From positions 1-27,513 of the forward strand of contig DJTQ01000278.1 of assembly GCA_002439285.1 (NCBI GenBank): 27,513 nucleotides of DNA, given 5' to 3'. The translations under genes were made by a program, and so were the position numbers. The stretch comes from Paenibacillaceae bacterium UBA6304. Its GTDB lineage: Bacteria; Bacillota; Bacilli; Paenibacillales; Paenibacillaceae. The notes under the pieces were generated by a model. The model did not search any database and was not told where the DNA came from. It saw only the letters and a list, made by a program, of their open reading frames with translations. Shown here piece after piece: positions 14,487 through 21,942 of the stretch. Numbering within the stretch: position 1 is the first letter of the stretch; each line of letters opens with the position of its first letter.

Positions 14487-16313
14487 GTGTTAAAGCAATG
14501 GTTCAAACTGGCCGTAATATCTCTGACATGCATAGGAACTTGGGTCGGAGGATCCGGCAACGGTTATGCCGCCCCCGAAACGCCGGCCAGGCCGACAGCG
14601 GAATGGAGCAAACTTTATGGAACCGACGCCGCTTCCTCGAACGGACGGTCCGTAATTCCCACAGCCGATGGCGGTTATATCGCCGTAGGGGAAGTCGTGG
14701 ACCTGGATTCCTCCGGCTATACCACGGAACAAATGATTTACGTCGTTAAGCTGAACAAAGACGGTGACGCTACATGGGAAACAAAAATACAAGCCGATGC
14801 AGCTTCAGGCAAAACCAGCGGATACGCGTATAGCGCATTCCAGACCCGGGATGGGGGTTATCTGGTTAGCGGAGCAGTTACCGATAGCTCAGGCAAGCCG
14901 CGGATCGTACCGTTTCTTGCCAAATTGGACAGCCAAGGAACCGTTGAATGGGACAAGAGCTATGACGACTTATCTCCTTCAACGGATCTTCACGGCGAAT
15001 CGATTGCCGAATCGCCGGACGGTGGATTCGTCATCACCGGCTTTGGTGCCAATTCGTATGCCTTGAATTCTGCTTATGTGCTGAAGGTGGATGAGACGGG
15101 AAATGAAGTCTGGTTTAAAACGTTCCGTTTCGACGTCGACATCCAATATTTTAACGAGATCATTGCGTTGCCGGAAGGTGGCTATATCGCTGTCGGTGAT
15201 CTGGATAGCATGTTGACCTCCCAAGAGGACGGTTCCGTAATTGTTAAGCTGAATGAACAGGGAGAAGTGGAGTGGGAGAAGAAACAATCTATGCCCGGTT
15301 CCGGGCGGAGCCTGCGATCGATCGAACCATCGCCGGACGGCGGCTTTATCGTTAGCGGGATGCAGCGGGTGGAAGATGAGCAGATCGCCTTTGTAATGAA
15401 AGCGGACGCCGCGGGAGAAACGCTCTGGGAGAAGAGCTACAACCTCGGCACGGATAATGATTATATGAAGCAACTTATCACCACGGGGGACGGGTATGCG
15501 CTTCTTGGAAGACATGCATATGGCGTGTATCCGGATAATACGACGGAGTATCAGGTTCTTAACCTGGACCAGAACGGTGAAGTCACCGGACTTTATCAAT
15601 TTGCAGGGCCCGACCTGGTTAACGTCGGCAACGGAACCTTGGCTGCGGAAGGCGGCTTTGTCCTTTCCGGGCAAGTCAAGGAGAATGACAGCTACCGAAT
15701 GCAGCTCATCAAAGTCCTTGGAAATGGACAGACGCTGCCGGAAGAACCGGAATTGTCCGGGATCATGTTCAACTCATCCGAAATAGAACTTGCTGTAGGA
15801 GAACAGAAGCCAAGCGTTATCACTGCGGTTTACAGTGACGGCGGCACCTTCGACGTATCCGGGTCCGTAATCTACACCTCTCAAGACCCGGAAATAGTAA
15901 CCGTAGATGGCAACGGCTCCTTAACCGGCCTGTCCGTCGGAAGCACGGTGATTACCGCAGAATATAGCGGGCTTGAGACACAGCTCCTCGCCCATGTATC
16001 GGAAGAGCCCCAAGGCCCGATTCCCGTCACCGGACAATTCTACCTGGATTCGGAGGACTACTCGCTATCCATTGGCAGCGAGCTTGACCTTCAAGCTTGG
16101 TATACCGATGAACTCGGAAATACAATCCTCGTCAACGGAGAGACCGAATTTAAGATCGCCGATTCTGCAATCGCCGCAGTTGACGAGCGAGGCTATATGA
16201 CCGGACTCCGGCCGGGCAGAACTACGCTGACCGCCGTTTATCAAGGGAGAAGCTATACTTCGACCGTTTTGGTGGTCCGACCCTATATTCCCGCGGATAT
16301 AACTGCGGAATAA
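14487..16313 (+). CDS. Secreted beta-propeller protein with two Ig-like (Big_2) domains
   Basis: The protein has 608 residues. A signal peptide ends about residue 28 (hydrophobic core LAVISLTCIGTWVGG, likely cut after GYA). From about 40 to 410 there are seven repeats with the hallmark DGGYIAVGEV (variants: DGGYLVSGAV, DGGFVITGFG, EGGYIAVGDL, DGGFIVSGMQ, GDGYALLGRH, EGGFVLSGQV), so probably one seven-bladed propeller. Two bacterial Ig-like type 2 domains follow (about 423-506 and 511-601), each with the 'DPEIVTVDGNGSLTGLSVGSTVITAEY' type pattern. The start is GTG at 14487 with GGAAGGAG 8 bases upstream. The frame is open from an ATG at 14448, which has no such site. It is probably a cell-surface or matrix protein. 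There is no anchor motif. Confidence 0.85.
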   Translation: MLKQWFKLAVISLTCIGTWVGGSGNGYAAPETPARPTAEWSKLYGTDAASSNGRSVIPTADGGYIAVGEVVDLDSSGYTTEQMIYVVKLNKDGDATWETKIQADAASGKTSGYAYSAFQTRDGGYLVSGAVTDSSGKPRIVPFLAKLDSQGTVEWDKSYDDLSPSTDLHGESIAESPDGGFVITGFGANSYALNSAYVLKVDETGNEVWFKTFRFDVDIQYFNEIIALPEGGYIAVGDLDSMLTSQEDGSVIVKLNEQGEVEWEKKQSMPGSGRSLRSIEPSPDGGFIVSGMQRVEDEQIAFVMKADAAGETLWEKSYNLGTDNDYMKQLITTGDGYALLGRHAYGVYPDNTTEYQVLNLDQNGEVTGLYQFAGPDLVNVGNGTLAAEGGFVLSGQVKENDSYRMQLIKVLGNGQTLPEEPELSGIMFNSSEIELAVGEQKPSVITAVYSDGGTFDVSGSVIYTSQDPEIVTVDGNGSLTGLSVGSTVITAEYSGLETQLLAHVSEEPQGPIPVTGQFYLDSEDYSLSIGSELDLQAWYTDELGNTILVNGETEFKIADSAIAAVDERGYMTGLRPGRTTLTAVYQGRSYTSTVLVVRPYIPADITAE

Positions 16314-16328
16314 GAATGAGTGTAATAG

Positions 16329-16357
16329 AAAAATCCCCTGTTACCCAGGGGATTTTT
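16329..16357. terminator. Bidirectional terminator between convergent genes
   Basis: AAAATCCCCTG (16330-16340), a five-base loop TTACC, and CAGGGGATTTT (16346-16356), with T runs on both strands. It serves the plus-strand propeller gene and the minus-strand sigma-factor operon. Confidence 0.9.
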
Positions 16358-16417
16358 CTATGTCTTTTTAAATTCTCCGCTCATCTATCAGTCATTCCAT
16401 CCTCTGCTCACGCCTCA

Positions 16418-16639
16418 CTACTTGACCTCCTTCGCCTGAATCAATTCCAGGAATTCCAGAATAATATCGGAAACGGCATCCTCATTAGGCGAGTGAATGT
16501 ACTTACTGACCCGCATGATATCTCCCTTATAGAGATCGATCAATTTCAGAATGGCCTCGGCATCGTTTTGTTTCGCTCTTTGAAGCAAATTCAGGAACTC
16601 ATCATCCGGGACAACTCTTGGATCATTTTGCGCTTCCAT
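16418..16639 (-). CDS. RsoA-like co-sigma subunit (sigma region 2 part)
   Basis: The 73-residue, helical, acidic protein has the pattern 'DDEFLNLLQRAKQNDAEAILKLIDLYKGDIMRVSKYI', which is the HTH_16-like/sigma region 1.2-2 pattern that binds core RNA polymerase. The ATG at 16639 has AAGGGGTGA a few bases upstream, so this is a separately translated protein. It overlaps the end of the upstream gene by 49 bases in another frame. In Bacillus subtilis, RsoA (79 residues) carries the core-binding part and works together with SigO, which carries region 4. The same split is seen here, with yvrJ next door as in B. subtilis. The name is by family and context only. Confidence 0.72.
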   Translation of the reverse strand: MEAQNDPRVVPDDEFLNLLQRAKQNDAEAILKLIDLYKGDIMRVSKYIHSPNEDAVSDIILEFLELIQAKEVK

Positions 16640-16932
16640 TTGTTCACCCCTTGCTGAGTCATATTCAATTCCAGGGCAACCTCGCGTTCGGTCTTGTCTT
16701 GCAGATAGAGCTTAAAAATGATACTTCGCCCCGTATTGGACGGCAGGGCATCGATCAGCTGACGAATCAACATTTTGTTATCAGAAGATGAGGTGAAACT
16801 GGATATGGCCGGTTCGAATCCGTTGAATGAACATTCCCGTTTTTTCACGACTTTGGCTTTGTACTGTACCCTCCAAGCGATCCGGTAAACTTCCCTGCGA
16901 TACTGCTCGTACGCGGTTGTTTGTTCCTTCAA
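16591..16932 (-). CDS. SigO-like sigma subunit (region 4 part)
   Basis: This 113-residue basic protein ends in a sigma region 4-type helix-turn-helix: 'LIDALPSNTGRSIIFKLYLQ' then 'DKTEREVALELNMTQQGVNKWKRKMIQELSRMM' (about 60-112). The N-terminal half is short and shows no normal region 2. It would therefore recognise the -35 element but need the RsoA-like partner encoded downstream. SigO of B. subtilis is 176 residues, so this one is shorter. The start is TTG at 16932 with GGGGGAGG 5 bases upstream. The gene is divergent from yvrJ across a 180-bp gap holding two copies of one promoter motif. In B. subtilis SigO activates its own operon and the oxdC region. No oxdC is present here. Confidence 0.72.
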   Translation of the reverse strand: MKEQTTAYEQYRREVYRIAWRVQYKAKVVKKRECSFNGFEPAISSFTSSSDNKMLIRQLIDALPSNTGRSIIFKLYLQDKTEREVALELNMTQQGVNKWKRKMIQELSRMMSS

Positions 16933-16963
16933 AATTACCTCCCCCTTCCATATTTCATCTTCT

Positions 16964-16998
16964 ATGTATAGGGAAATATGAAGGTTTGTCTTACAACC
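16964..16998 (-). promoter_or_regulatory. Candidate SigO-type promoter of the sigma operon
   Basis: The minus strand reads GGTTGTAA (16998-16991), 20 bases, then TATACAT (16970-16964), 31 bases before the TTG at 16932. The same GGTTGTAA and a TATA-type box recur on the other strand in front of yvrJ. This spacing is longer than for the housekeeping sigma factor. Confidence 0.5.
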
Positions 16999-17044
16999 AT
17001 TAATATGTGAGTTGATTTTAATTATAACATTTTTTCTAATAATT

Positions 17045-17078
17045 GGTTGTAAAATTGTGCGATTTTTTCTCTATATAA
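17045..17078 (+). promoter_or_regulatory. Candidate SigO-type promoter of yvrJ
   Basis: GGTTGTAA (17045-17052), 19 bases, then TATATAA (17072-17078), 36 bases before the yvrJ start. It is the mirror image, with one base less spacing, of the element in front of the sigma operon. Confidence 0.5.
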
Positions 17079-17114
17079 GTGAAAGGGAATTTTCAAAGAA
17101 AGGAGGTCCTGAAC

Positions 17115-17327
17115 ATGCAGGTTACGGATATCGTATCGATGGTGGCGAATGTCGGTTTCCCCGTTACACTGTGCTTTATCTTGATCAAATATGTGCTGCA
17201 AACGGTCGGAACCAAACTGGATCATATGGATGAAAAGATAGCTGCGTTAACCGAGGAGATTCGTAGTTTGGAGGACAACAACAACAGCGGCAGTACAGTG
17301 GATCAGAACGGTGCCATGCATAGATGA
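17115..17327 (+). CDS. yvrJ: YvrJ-family small membrane protein
   Basis: This 70-residue protein has the YvrJ pattern: a short start, the conserved 'VANVGFPVTLCFILIKYVLQ' membrane helix (about 9-28), then a charged coiled helix 'LDHMDEKIAALTEEIRSLE'. The ATG at 17115 has a perfect AAAGGAGG site 8 bases upstream. An in-frame ATG at 17079 has none and would begin within the promoter. In B. subtilis yvrJ lies beside sigO/rsoA and is part of the SigO regulon, which supports both calls. The biochemical role is unknown. The 140 bases after it show only a partial tandem of 'TTATTAGATTTG'. Confidence 0.8.
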   Translation: MQVTDIVSMVANVGFPVTLCFILIKYVLQTVGTKLDHMDEKIAALTEEIRSLEDNNNSGSTVDQNGAMHR

Positions 17328-17463
17328 ATGACAGCCTGCCTATCATCCCGAAGCCGATAGCCCCTGTTCTATTGTATTCCTTCCCCCCTTTGTCCAAGAA
17401 CTCTGTCCTGTTAAATTTCATTGAACTGGGGTTATTAGATTTGTTATTAGATTTCACTCATAA

Positions 17464-17514
17464 AAGACGGCAGCCGACCTCCTTCTGCTTATGAACAGAA
17501 CTTGGTCGGCTGCC
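17464..17514 (-). terminator. Terminator of the oxidoreductase genes
   Basis: A perfect 11-bp inverted repeat, GGCAGCCGACC (17469-17479) and GGTCGGCTGCC (17504-17514), with an inner TTCTG/CAGAA pair in the loop. On the minus strand it is followed by GTCTTTT. It lies 13 bases after the stop of the gene at 17527. Confidence 0.8.
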
Positions 17515-17526
17515 ACCTATCTCGGT

Positions 17527-18522
17527 TTATTCAAAAGGATATTTCAATCCCCATTGCCCCCGGATCTCATCCAGTAGCTTCATAATACCCAGCGACTCTT
17601 CCAGCGGAATGGCCGGACTCTCCGATAGTCCCTCAAGCAGGCATCTGCCCACTTCCTCCGCTTCGAACGAATACCCGGTGGACGACCGCCCGTCGGTATA
17701 TTTCTCCTCCTCTTTTCCCGTTACCCGAAGAATCGCCTCAGTAGCATTTAAGAAGGAAGGAATATGGATCATCCCTTCCGTGCCGTGAATGTAGGCGTCA
17801 TTCGTCAAATCCAAGCGCACCGCCCCGTTTAGCGTCGCCGCTCTGCCTTGGCCGTAATCCAGCAGAATGGAAAATTGCTCGTCCACCCCGGTTTCACCAA
17901 TATCGGCGGTGCTCCAAATCTTCTGCGGTTCGGCTCCGAAAATCATCGAAGCAAAGGATACCGGATAGATTCCTGCATCCAGCAAAGCGCCACCGCCAAG
18001 CTGCGGATTCAGGAGCCGGCCCTGCGGATTCCAATCGCTGCGGAAACCGAACTCTGCTTTAAGCAGCTTAACCTCTCCAATTCGTCCTTCTTCCAGCCAT
18101 TTTCTCACCTGCACGATGGGAGGAAGAAACCGGGTCCACATGGCCTCCATCAAAAATAGATTCTTCTGTCTCGCCGTTGCAACCAGTTGCTCCAATTCGG
18201 CGCTGTTCACGGTAAACGGCTTTTCGCACAGCACCGCTTTTCCGGCATTTAAGGCGGTTAGAACGTTCTCCTTATGATAAGGATGCGGGGTCGCCACATA
18301 AATTGCATCGATATCCGGATCATTCACCAGTTCCTCATAACTACCGTAAGCTCGCGGCAAACCGAACTTATCAGCAAACTTAACAGCGCTTTCTTTTGTG
18401 CGCGAGCCTGCCGCCATCCCCTCGCCATTGCCGACATGAACCAAATCCTTAGCAAATTGCTCTGCAATCCAGCCGGTCCCCATAATTCCCCATTTAATCT
18501 TTTTAAACGTCGATTCTCCCAT
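17527..18522 (-). CDS. Gfo/Idh/MocA-family NAD(P)-dependent oxidoreductase (copy 1)
   Basis: The 331-residue protein has a Rossmann nucleotide-binding start (WGIMGTGWIAEQF, about 10-22), the 'YVATPHPYHKENVLTALNAGKAVLCEKPFTVNS' segment with the EKP motif whose lysine is the usual catalytic residue, and the C-terminal substrate domain. The 'EAMWTRFLPP' and 'GGGALLDAGIYPVSFASMIFG' motifs place it near the dihydrodiol dehydrogenase/D-xylose dehydrogenase branch, with Tyr where many relatives have the catalytic His. I chose ATG 18522 because AGGAGG lies 11 bases upstream. The ATG at 18543 has no site of its own. It is tandem with a close paralogue, so likely a duplication. The sugar or alcohol substrate cannot be told from the sequence. 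Confidence 0.88.
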   Translation of the reverse strand: MGESTFKKIKWGIMGTGWIAEQFAKDLVHVGNGEGMAAGSRTKESAVKFADKFGLPRAYGSYEELVNDPDIDAIYVATPHPYHKENVLTALNAGKAVLCEKPFTVNSAELEQLVATARQKNLFLMEAMWTRFLPPIVQVRKWLEEGRIGEVKLLKAEFGFRSDWNPQGRLLNPQLGGGALLDAGIYPVSFASMIFGAEPQKIWSTADIGETGVDEQFSILLDYGQGRAATLNGAVRLDLTNDAYIHGTEGMIHIPSFLNATEAILRVTGKEEEKYTDGRSSTGYSFEAEEVGRCLLEGLSESPAIPLEESLGIMKLLDEIRGQWGLKYPFE

Positions 18523-18607
18523 GGTCTGCTTTTCCTCCTGCATCCTATTATGAATTATATTAATTCTACCAAATGACTGAGGTTAAAGACCAATATTTCA
18601 GTGTATT

Positions 18608-19603
18608 TTATTCAAAAGGGTACCGCAGCCCCCATTGCGCCCGCATCGTGTCCAATTGTTCCATCACTCTTAACGATTCGTCGAGCGGCATCAGCCGGCT
18701 TTCCGTTTCTCCGGCAAGAATGCATCTTCCCACTTCTTCCGCCTCATATTCATACCCTTTCCCCAAGCGATCATCAGTAAAAGTATCTACCACTTCTCCG
18801 CCCTGGAACAGCGATACCGAGGGAGCCTTATTCATGGATGGGAGCGAGATGCATCCTTTTGTCCCATGAATGACAGCCTCATTGCGCAAGCCGAGCCGGA
18901 TGGCTCCGTGCAGAGAAGCCACCTCCCCATTATCATAAGTCAGCAGGGCGGAAAACTGCTCATCCACCCCCGTGTCGCCTACCCGTGCAGTGCTCCAAAT
19001 CGCCCGCGGCTGGACCCCGAAGATCATCGATGCAAAAGAAACGGGATATATCCCCACATCGAGCAGCGCCCCTCCGGCAAGCTCCGGATTCAGAAGCCTT
19101 GCCTCAGGTTCCCAATCGGCCATAAACCCGAACTCGGCCTCCACGAGACGCACTTCACCGATCCGGCCGGCCTGGATCCATTCCAGGGCTTTGCGCACGG
19201 TGGGCAAGAAGCGCATCCACATTGCTTCCATCAGAAATAATCCGCGTTCGCGGGCGGTTGAGACCAATACTTCCAGCTCCCGGCTGTTTACGGTAACCGG
19301 CTTCTCACATAATACCGCCTTGCCTGCCCGCAGACTGTTCAGCGCATTCTCCAAGTGGTAGCGATGCGGTGTTGCGACGTAAATAACATCGATCTCCGGA
19401 TCGTTCACGAGCTCCATATAGCTTCCGTAAGCACGGGGAATTCCGAATTGACTCGCGAAGAGCGCCGCATTCCCGGGCTTACGCGATCCAACCGCATAAG
19501 CGACGCCATTCGTGGTGTGGACCAGATCGGCCACAAATTGCTCCGCAATGACGCCGGTCCCCATGATTCCCCACTTGATTATTCCTTGCGTTGTCTCTCT
19601 CAT
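18608..19603 (-). CDS. Gfo/Idh/MocA-family NAD(P)-dependent oxidoreductase (copy 2)
   Basis: This 331-residue protein is a close paralogue of the neighbour at 17527, with the same block order: 'KWGIMGTGVIAEQFVADLVHT' (about 10), 'VATPHRYHLENAL', 'AVLCEKPVTVNS', 'EAMWMRFLPTV', 'GGALLDVGIYPVSFASMIFG' and the shared C-terminal 'RAQWGLRYPFE'. The catalytic lysine of EKP is kept. The ATG at 19603 follows GGGGGAGG closely. The gap to copy 1 is 85 bases and has no terminator that I can see, so the two may be co-transcribed from a promoter upstream of 19603. Different surface loops suggest a related but not identical substrate. Confidence 0.9.
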   Translation of the reverse strand: MRETTQGIIKWGIMGTGVIAEQFVADLVHTTNGVAYAVGSRKPGNAALFASQFGIPRAYGSYMELVNDPEIDVIYVATPHRYHLENALNSLRAGKAVLCEKPVTVNSRELEVLVSTARERGLFLMEAMWMRFLPTVRKALEWIQAGRIGEVRLVEAEFGFMADWEPEARLLNPELAGGALLDVGIYPVSFASMIFGVQPRAIWSTARVGDTGVDEQFSALLTYDNGEVASLHGAIRLGLRNEAVIHGTKGCISLPSMNKAPSVSLFQGGEVVDTFTDDRLGKGYEYEAEEVGRCILAGETESRLMPLDESLRVMEQLDTMRAQWGLRYPFE

Positions 19604-19788
19604 AGTCCTCCCCCTTTGAAGTAAGTTCTCTATAAGAAGAATTATTGAAATAGATGTGGGGCAAGTACGTAAAAAGCTCCCTTGCCTGCATCGTATTTTC
19701 TTTAGTTCTTATATAAAAACATGTACCCTTAATCAGAGGAGATGAACTAGCACGATCCTCGTCTTTCTTCCACGAGGCCTCCTACACT

Positions 19789-19818
19789 TTGATTCATTCC
19801 GCTCGAATCCTTTATACT
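19789..19818 (+). promoter_or_regulatory. Promoter of the unknown gene at 19889
   Basis: TTGATT (-35, 19789-19794), 18 bases, TATACT (-10, 19813-19818). Transcription would start near 19826, about 63 bases before the ATG at 19889. Confidence 0.6.
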
Positions 19819-19888
19819 GGAGGTATTGAACTTCAACGAACATTCAATCAGGAACCAATCCTGCAAAATGATATGCCGGAGGCGGATT

Positions 19889-20398
19889 ATGCTTACCTTT
19901 GAACAAAAACTGAAAATCTTGGATTCCTACCCTGAATTGGAAAGGAAGAACGTGTCGCTCGGCCGGGTCAACTATCAATACGAGCAAAGCGTTCACGACA
20001 AAAAAACCGTAGCCTACCACTTGCACCCTAACGGCAACGGCTTTATCTATGCCGGAATGCTACAAGACTATGATGTCGATGATAAGGGCTACGTCAATAT
20101 CCGGGATTACACCGAGGAGGATTTGCGCAGCTTGCTGGACAAGTCCATTCAATCCCTCTCCACAGGCGGGAAACCGCTGGATGCCCCTGAAGCGGAAGGT
20201 ATCGTCTTGACGGATTTCTCCCGTATAGACTCCCCGGGAGGCATTTGGACTGATGCGGATGGTGGAACGCTCACCTTGAAATATGAAAATGATCTTTGGT
20301 ACATTTATTCCGGCATCCAGTTGGAGATGGTATTTGAAACCCGAGAAGAAGCCGGTGAGTATTTAACAGAAGAAGGCTTCAAGCCACTAAAAAAATAA
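19889..20398 (+). CDS. Unknown protein of 169 residues, conserved-looking
   Basis: A soluble acidic protein with no signal peptide or membrane segment. It begins MLTFEQKLKILDSYPELERKN, then has a 'LGRVNYQYEQSVHDKKTVAYHLHPNGNGFIYAG' strand region and a C-terminal 'WYIYSGIQLEMVFETREEAGEYLTEEGF' segment. I do not recognise the family. The ATG at 19889 has GGAGG 6 bases upstream. A longer frame from an ATG at 19826 would start at the predicted transcription start, so it is rejected. It is a single gene, with its own promoter and terminator. The product looks like a small globular protein with an alternating strand pattern. Confidence 0.8.
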   Translation: MLTFEQKLKILDSYPELERKNVSLGRVNYQYEQSVHDKKTVAYHLHPNGNGFIYAGMLQDYDVDDKGYVNIRDYTEEDLRSLLDKSIQSLSTGGKPLDAPEAEGIVLTDFSRIDSPGGIWTDADGGTLTLKYENDLWYIYSGIQLEMVFETREEAGEYLTEEGFKPLKK

Positions 20399-20407
20399 CG
20401 ATATTTA

Positions 20408-20438
20408 AACGCAGCTCCGTTTATGGGGCTGCGTTTTT
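20408..20438 (+). terminator. Terminator after the gene at 19889
   Basis: AACGCAGCTCC (20408-20418), a short loop and GGGGCTGCGTT (20425-20435) followed by TTT. It lies ten bases after the stop codon. Confidence 0.85.
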
Positions 20439-20521
20439 AACTTTTAAAATAAAAAAAATAAAAAAGTTCAAAAAAATGTTTGATTTTGGTCACAGAATGT
20501 TCAATAATTAAATAAGACACA

Positions 20522-20535
20522 AATTGTTCACAATT
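20522..20535. promoter_or_regulatory. Palindrome in front of the 39-residue gene
   Basis: AATTGTTCACAATT, arms AATTGT and ACAATT around TC, lies 31 bases before the start at 20567 and just upstream of its AAAGGAG site. It is a candidate operator. The regulator is not known. Confidence 0.4.
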
Positions 20536-20566
20536 AACCACTGCGAGACAAAGGAGCTGACTACAC

Positions 20567-20686
20567 ATGTGGGAACCTGGAAGCAGTAAATTTAAAAGCG
20601 GCGCGTTCGGCTGGATTATCGCACTCGGAGTCTTCTACGCCGTCTTCTATACCGTGTTTACACTCTATTCGATTCATGGCCAATAG
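20567..20686 (+). CDS. 39-residue single-span membrane peptide
   Basis: ATG at 20567, stop TAG at 20684, 39 residues: a polar start (MWEPGSSKFKSGAF), one hydrophobic aromatic helix (about 14-34, GWIIALGVFYAVFYTVFTL) and a short end SIHGQ. The evidence that it is real is threefold. An AAAGGAG ribosome site lies 10 bases upstream. A strong terminator follows 40 bases after the stop. The sequence has a coherent membrane-helix pattern with an aromatic face. The size resembles small accessory subunits of membrane complexes such as those of terminal oxidases, but no motif links it to any one of them. Function is unknown. Confidence 0.72.
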   Translation: MWEPGSSKFKSGAFGWIIALGVFYAVFYTVFTLYSIHGQ

Positions 20687-20725
20687 TCCTCGCTTTTGTA
20701 ACCGTTGTCACTAAGCCATATGGAT

Positions 20726-20756
20726 AAGCCTGCGGTCTGTTGCCGCAGGCTTTTTT
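20726..20756 (+). terminator. Terminator of the small membrane peptide gene
   Basis: AAGCCTGCGG (20726-20735), loop TCTGTTG, CCGCAGGC (20743-20750) and six T (20751-20756). It is a textbook Rho-independent terminator on the plus strand. Confidence 0.9.
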
Positions 20757-20774
20757 GCATGCTGACTCAAGAAG

Positions 20775-20822
20775 CAAAAAAACGGCTGGCCCCGATCGAT
20801 CCATTCCGGGTCCAGCCGTTTT
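20775..20822 (-). terminator. Terminator of the lipoprotein gene
   Basis: AAAACGGCTGG (20779-20789) and CCAGCCGTTTT (20812-20822) form an 11-bp stem with a 22-base loop. On the minus strand it is followed by a T run, and it lies 16 bases after the stop at 20838. Confidence 0.85.
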
Positions 20823-20837
20823 CTATTATCCAGTCGT

Positions 20838-21725
20838 TTATTGTGCGCTATCCAACGCCTCTTGAGGTACTTCAATGGAAGTGATTTCGTCATATTTGGA
20901 AATCGTGCTGTCCATTTTCATATCGAGGGAAACGCTCTGTCCTTCCACATCCATATCCATCGCCATTTCGACAATAGACTTGGTCGGCAAGTAAGTTTCT
21001 TTATTTACCGCATACGAAATTTTGATCATATTAATATTCATCTGCTCGAGCATGGCGGCTGTTTGCTCATTTTCCCCGCCAGCCTGGCTCATCAGAGATT
21101 TGGCCAATTCCTTCAAACCGTCACCGGAGAGGTCTGCGGAAAGAACGAATTCATCTCCCTCTTCAACCACCTTGGCTTCATTCGCAATCGATTTGAACTG
21201 CTCCAATTGTGCCTCCGGACTAGCCGATTGTTCGAGACTCGCCATCAACTGATCGGTGTTTTCATCCGGAAGCTTAACCCAGTTTCCATCCACTTTGGAA
21301 TAGATGCCTTGCTGGGTAATGTACTGCTCAATGTTCTGGGTGCCCTGATCGCCCATGGACATATCCATGACTTGATACATTGCCAGCGGTTCTTTTACCA
21401 TGTCAGCCTTCATCGTCATATCGACTTTTTGTTCCTGTGTTTGATCGCCTTGCGTCATTACGATATTTTGATTGACCTTTGCATCCATGGAAAAGCTCTT
21501 CAACTTTTCGCTAGCTTCCGTCGCCTTCTTTATCAACTCTTCCACCGTAGGAACTGCCGTTTTGTCTTCTGCCGGCGCGTTAGCTCCTGTATCTGCTACG
21601 GTCTCGTTCGCCGATCCATTAGCCGCTGCGTTGGCCTCTCCAACCTCCGCGACTTTTTCCTTGCCGCAGGCTGTAATACCTAGTACCAAAATTGCTCCCA
21701 ATAGTGCTGCTGTCCATTTTTTCAA
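20838..21725 (-). CDS. Lipoprotein, DUF6612-like
   Basis: The product is 295 residues with a lipoprotein signal: MKKWTAALLGAILVLGITAC, lipobox LGITAC with the modified cysteine near residue 20. An acidic, alanine-rich linker follows (about 24-60). Next is a globular domain of the DUF6612/LppX-LolA-like type, with the pattern 'LKSFSMDAKVNQNIVMTQGDQ' and 'QYITQQGIYSKVDGNWVKLP' and the closing 'YDEITSIEVPQEAL'. Proteins of this class are thought to bind lipid or other hydrophobic ligands on the outer face of the membrane. The start is TTG at 21725 with GGGAGGA 8 bases upstream. It has its own terminator and diverges from ypsA. Confidence 0.85.
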   Translation of the reverse strand: MKKWTAALLGAILVLGITACGKEKVAEVGEANAAANGSANETVADTGANAPAEDKTAVPTVEELIKKATEASEKLKSFSMDAKVNQNIVMTQGDQTQEQKVDMTMKADMVKEPLAMYQVMDMSMGDQGTQNIEQYITQQGIYSKVDGNWVKLPDENTDQLMASLEQSASPEAQLEQFKSIANEAKVVEEGDEFVLSADLSGDGLKELAKSLMSQAGGENEQTAAMLEQMNINMIKISYAVNKETYLPTKSIVEMAMDMDVEGQSVSLDMKMDSTISKYDEITSIEVPQEALDSAQ

Positions 21726-21885
21726 CTGTATATCCTCCCAAAATTATGTATTCTCTTGATATTACCCAATCGGTTACTCAAAATAACAGTGATAAAAGAC
21801 TTATTTCGACACCTTTTTCGAACCCGATATATGGTAATAATGTCCTATTGCTTCCCGATTCACCGAACCCCTCCTAAAACTGAGG

Positions 21886-21891
21886 TATAAT
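21886..21891 (+). promoter_or_regulatory. -10 box of the ypsA promoter
   Basis: A perfect TATAAT lies 52 bases upstream of the TTG at 21943. The region 17 bases further up has no good TTGACA match, so only the -10 is supported. Confidence 0.45.
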
Positions 21892-21942
21892 GAAACAAAG
21901 ACGTCTTCCGGTTCTAGGCCGGTCACGAAAGGAAGAGTATCA

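Noticed and set aside
16418..16932. The two overlapping sigma genes read as one frameshifted gene
   Set aside because: The second has its own AAGGGGTGA site and ATG, and split SigO/RsoA pairs are an established arrangement next to yvrJ.
17324..17494. Short frame overlapping the yvrJ stop and running to the terminator stem
   Set aside because: It has no ribosome site of its own, a proline-rich and unstructured product, and it reads into the terminator of the opposite strand.
20841..21683. A 280-codon plus-strand frame opposite the lipoprotein gene
   Set aside because: The lipoprotein on the minus strand has a lipobox, ribosome site and terminator. The opposite product is a His/Phe/Leu/Arg-rich shadow translation.
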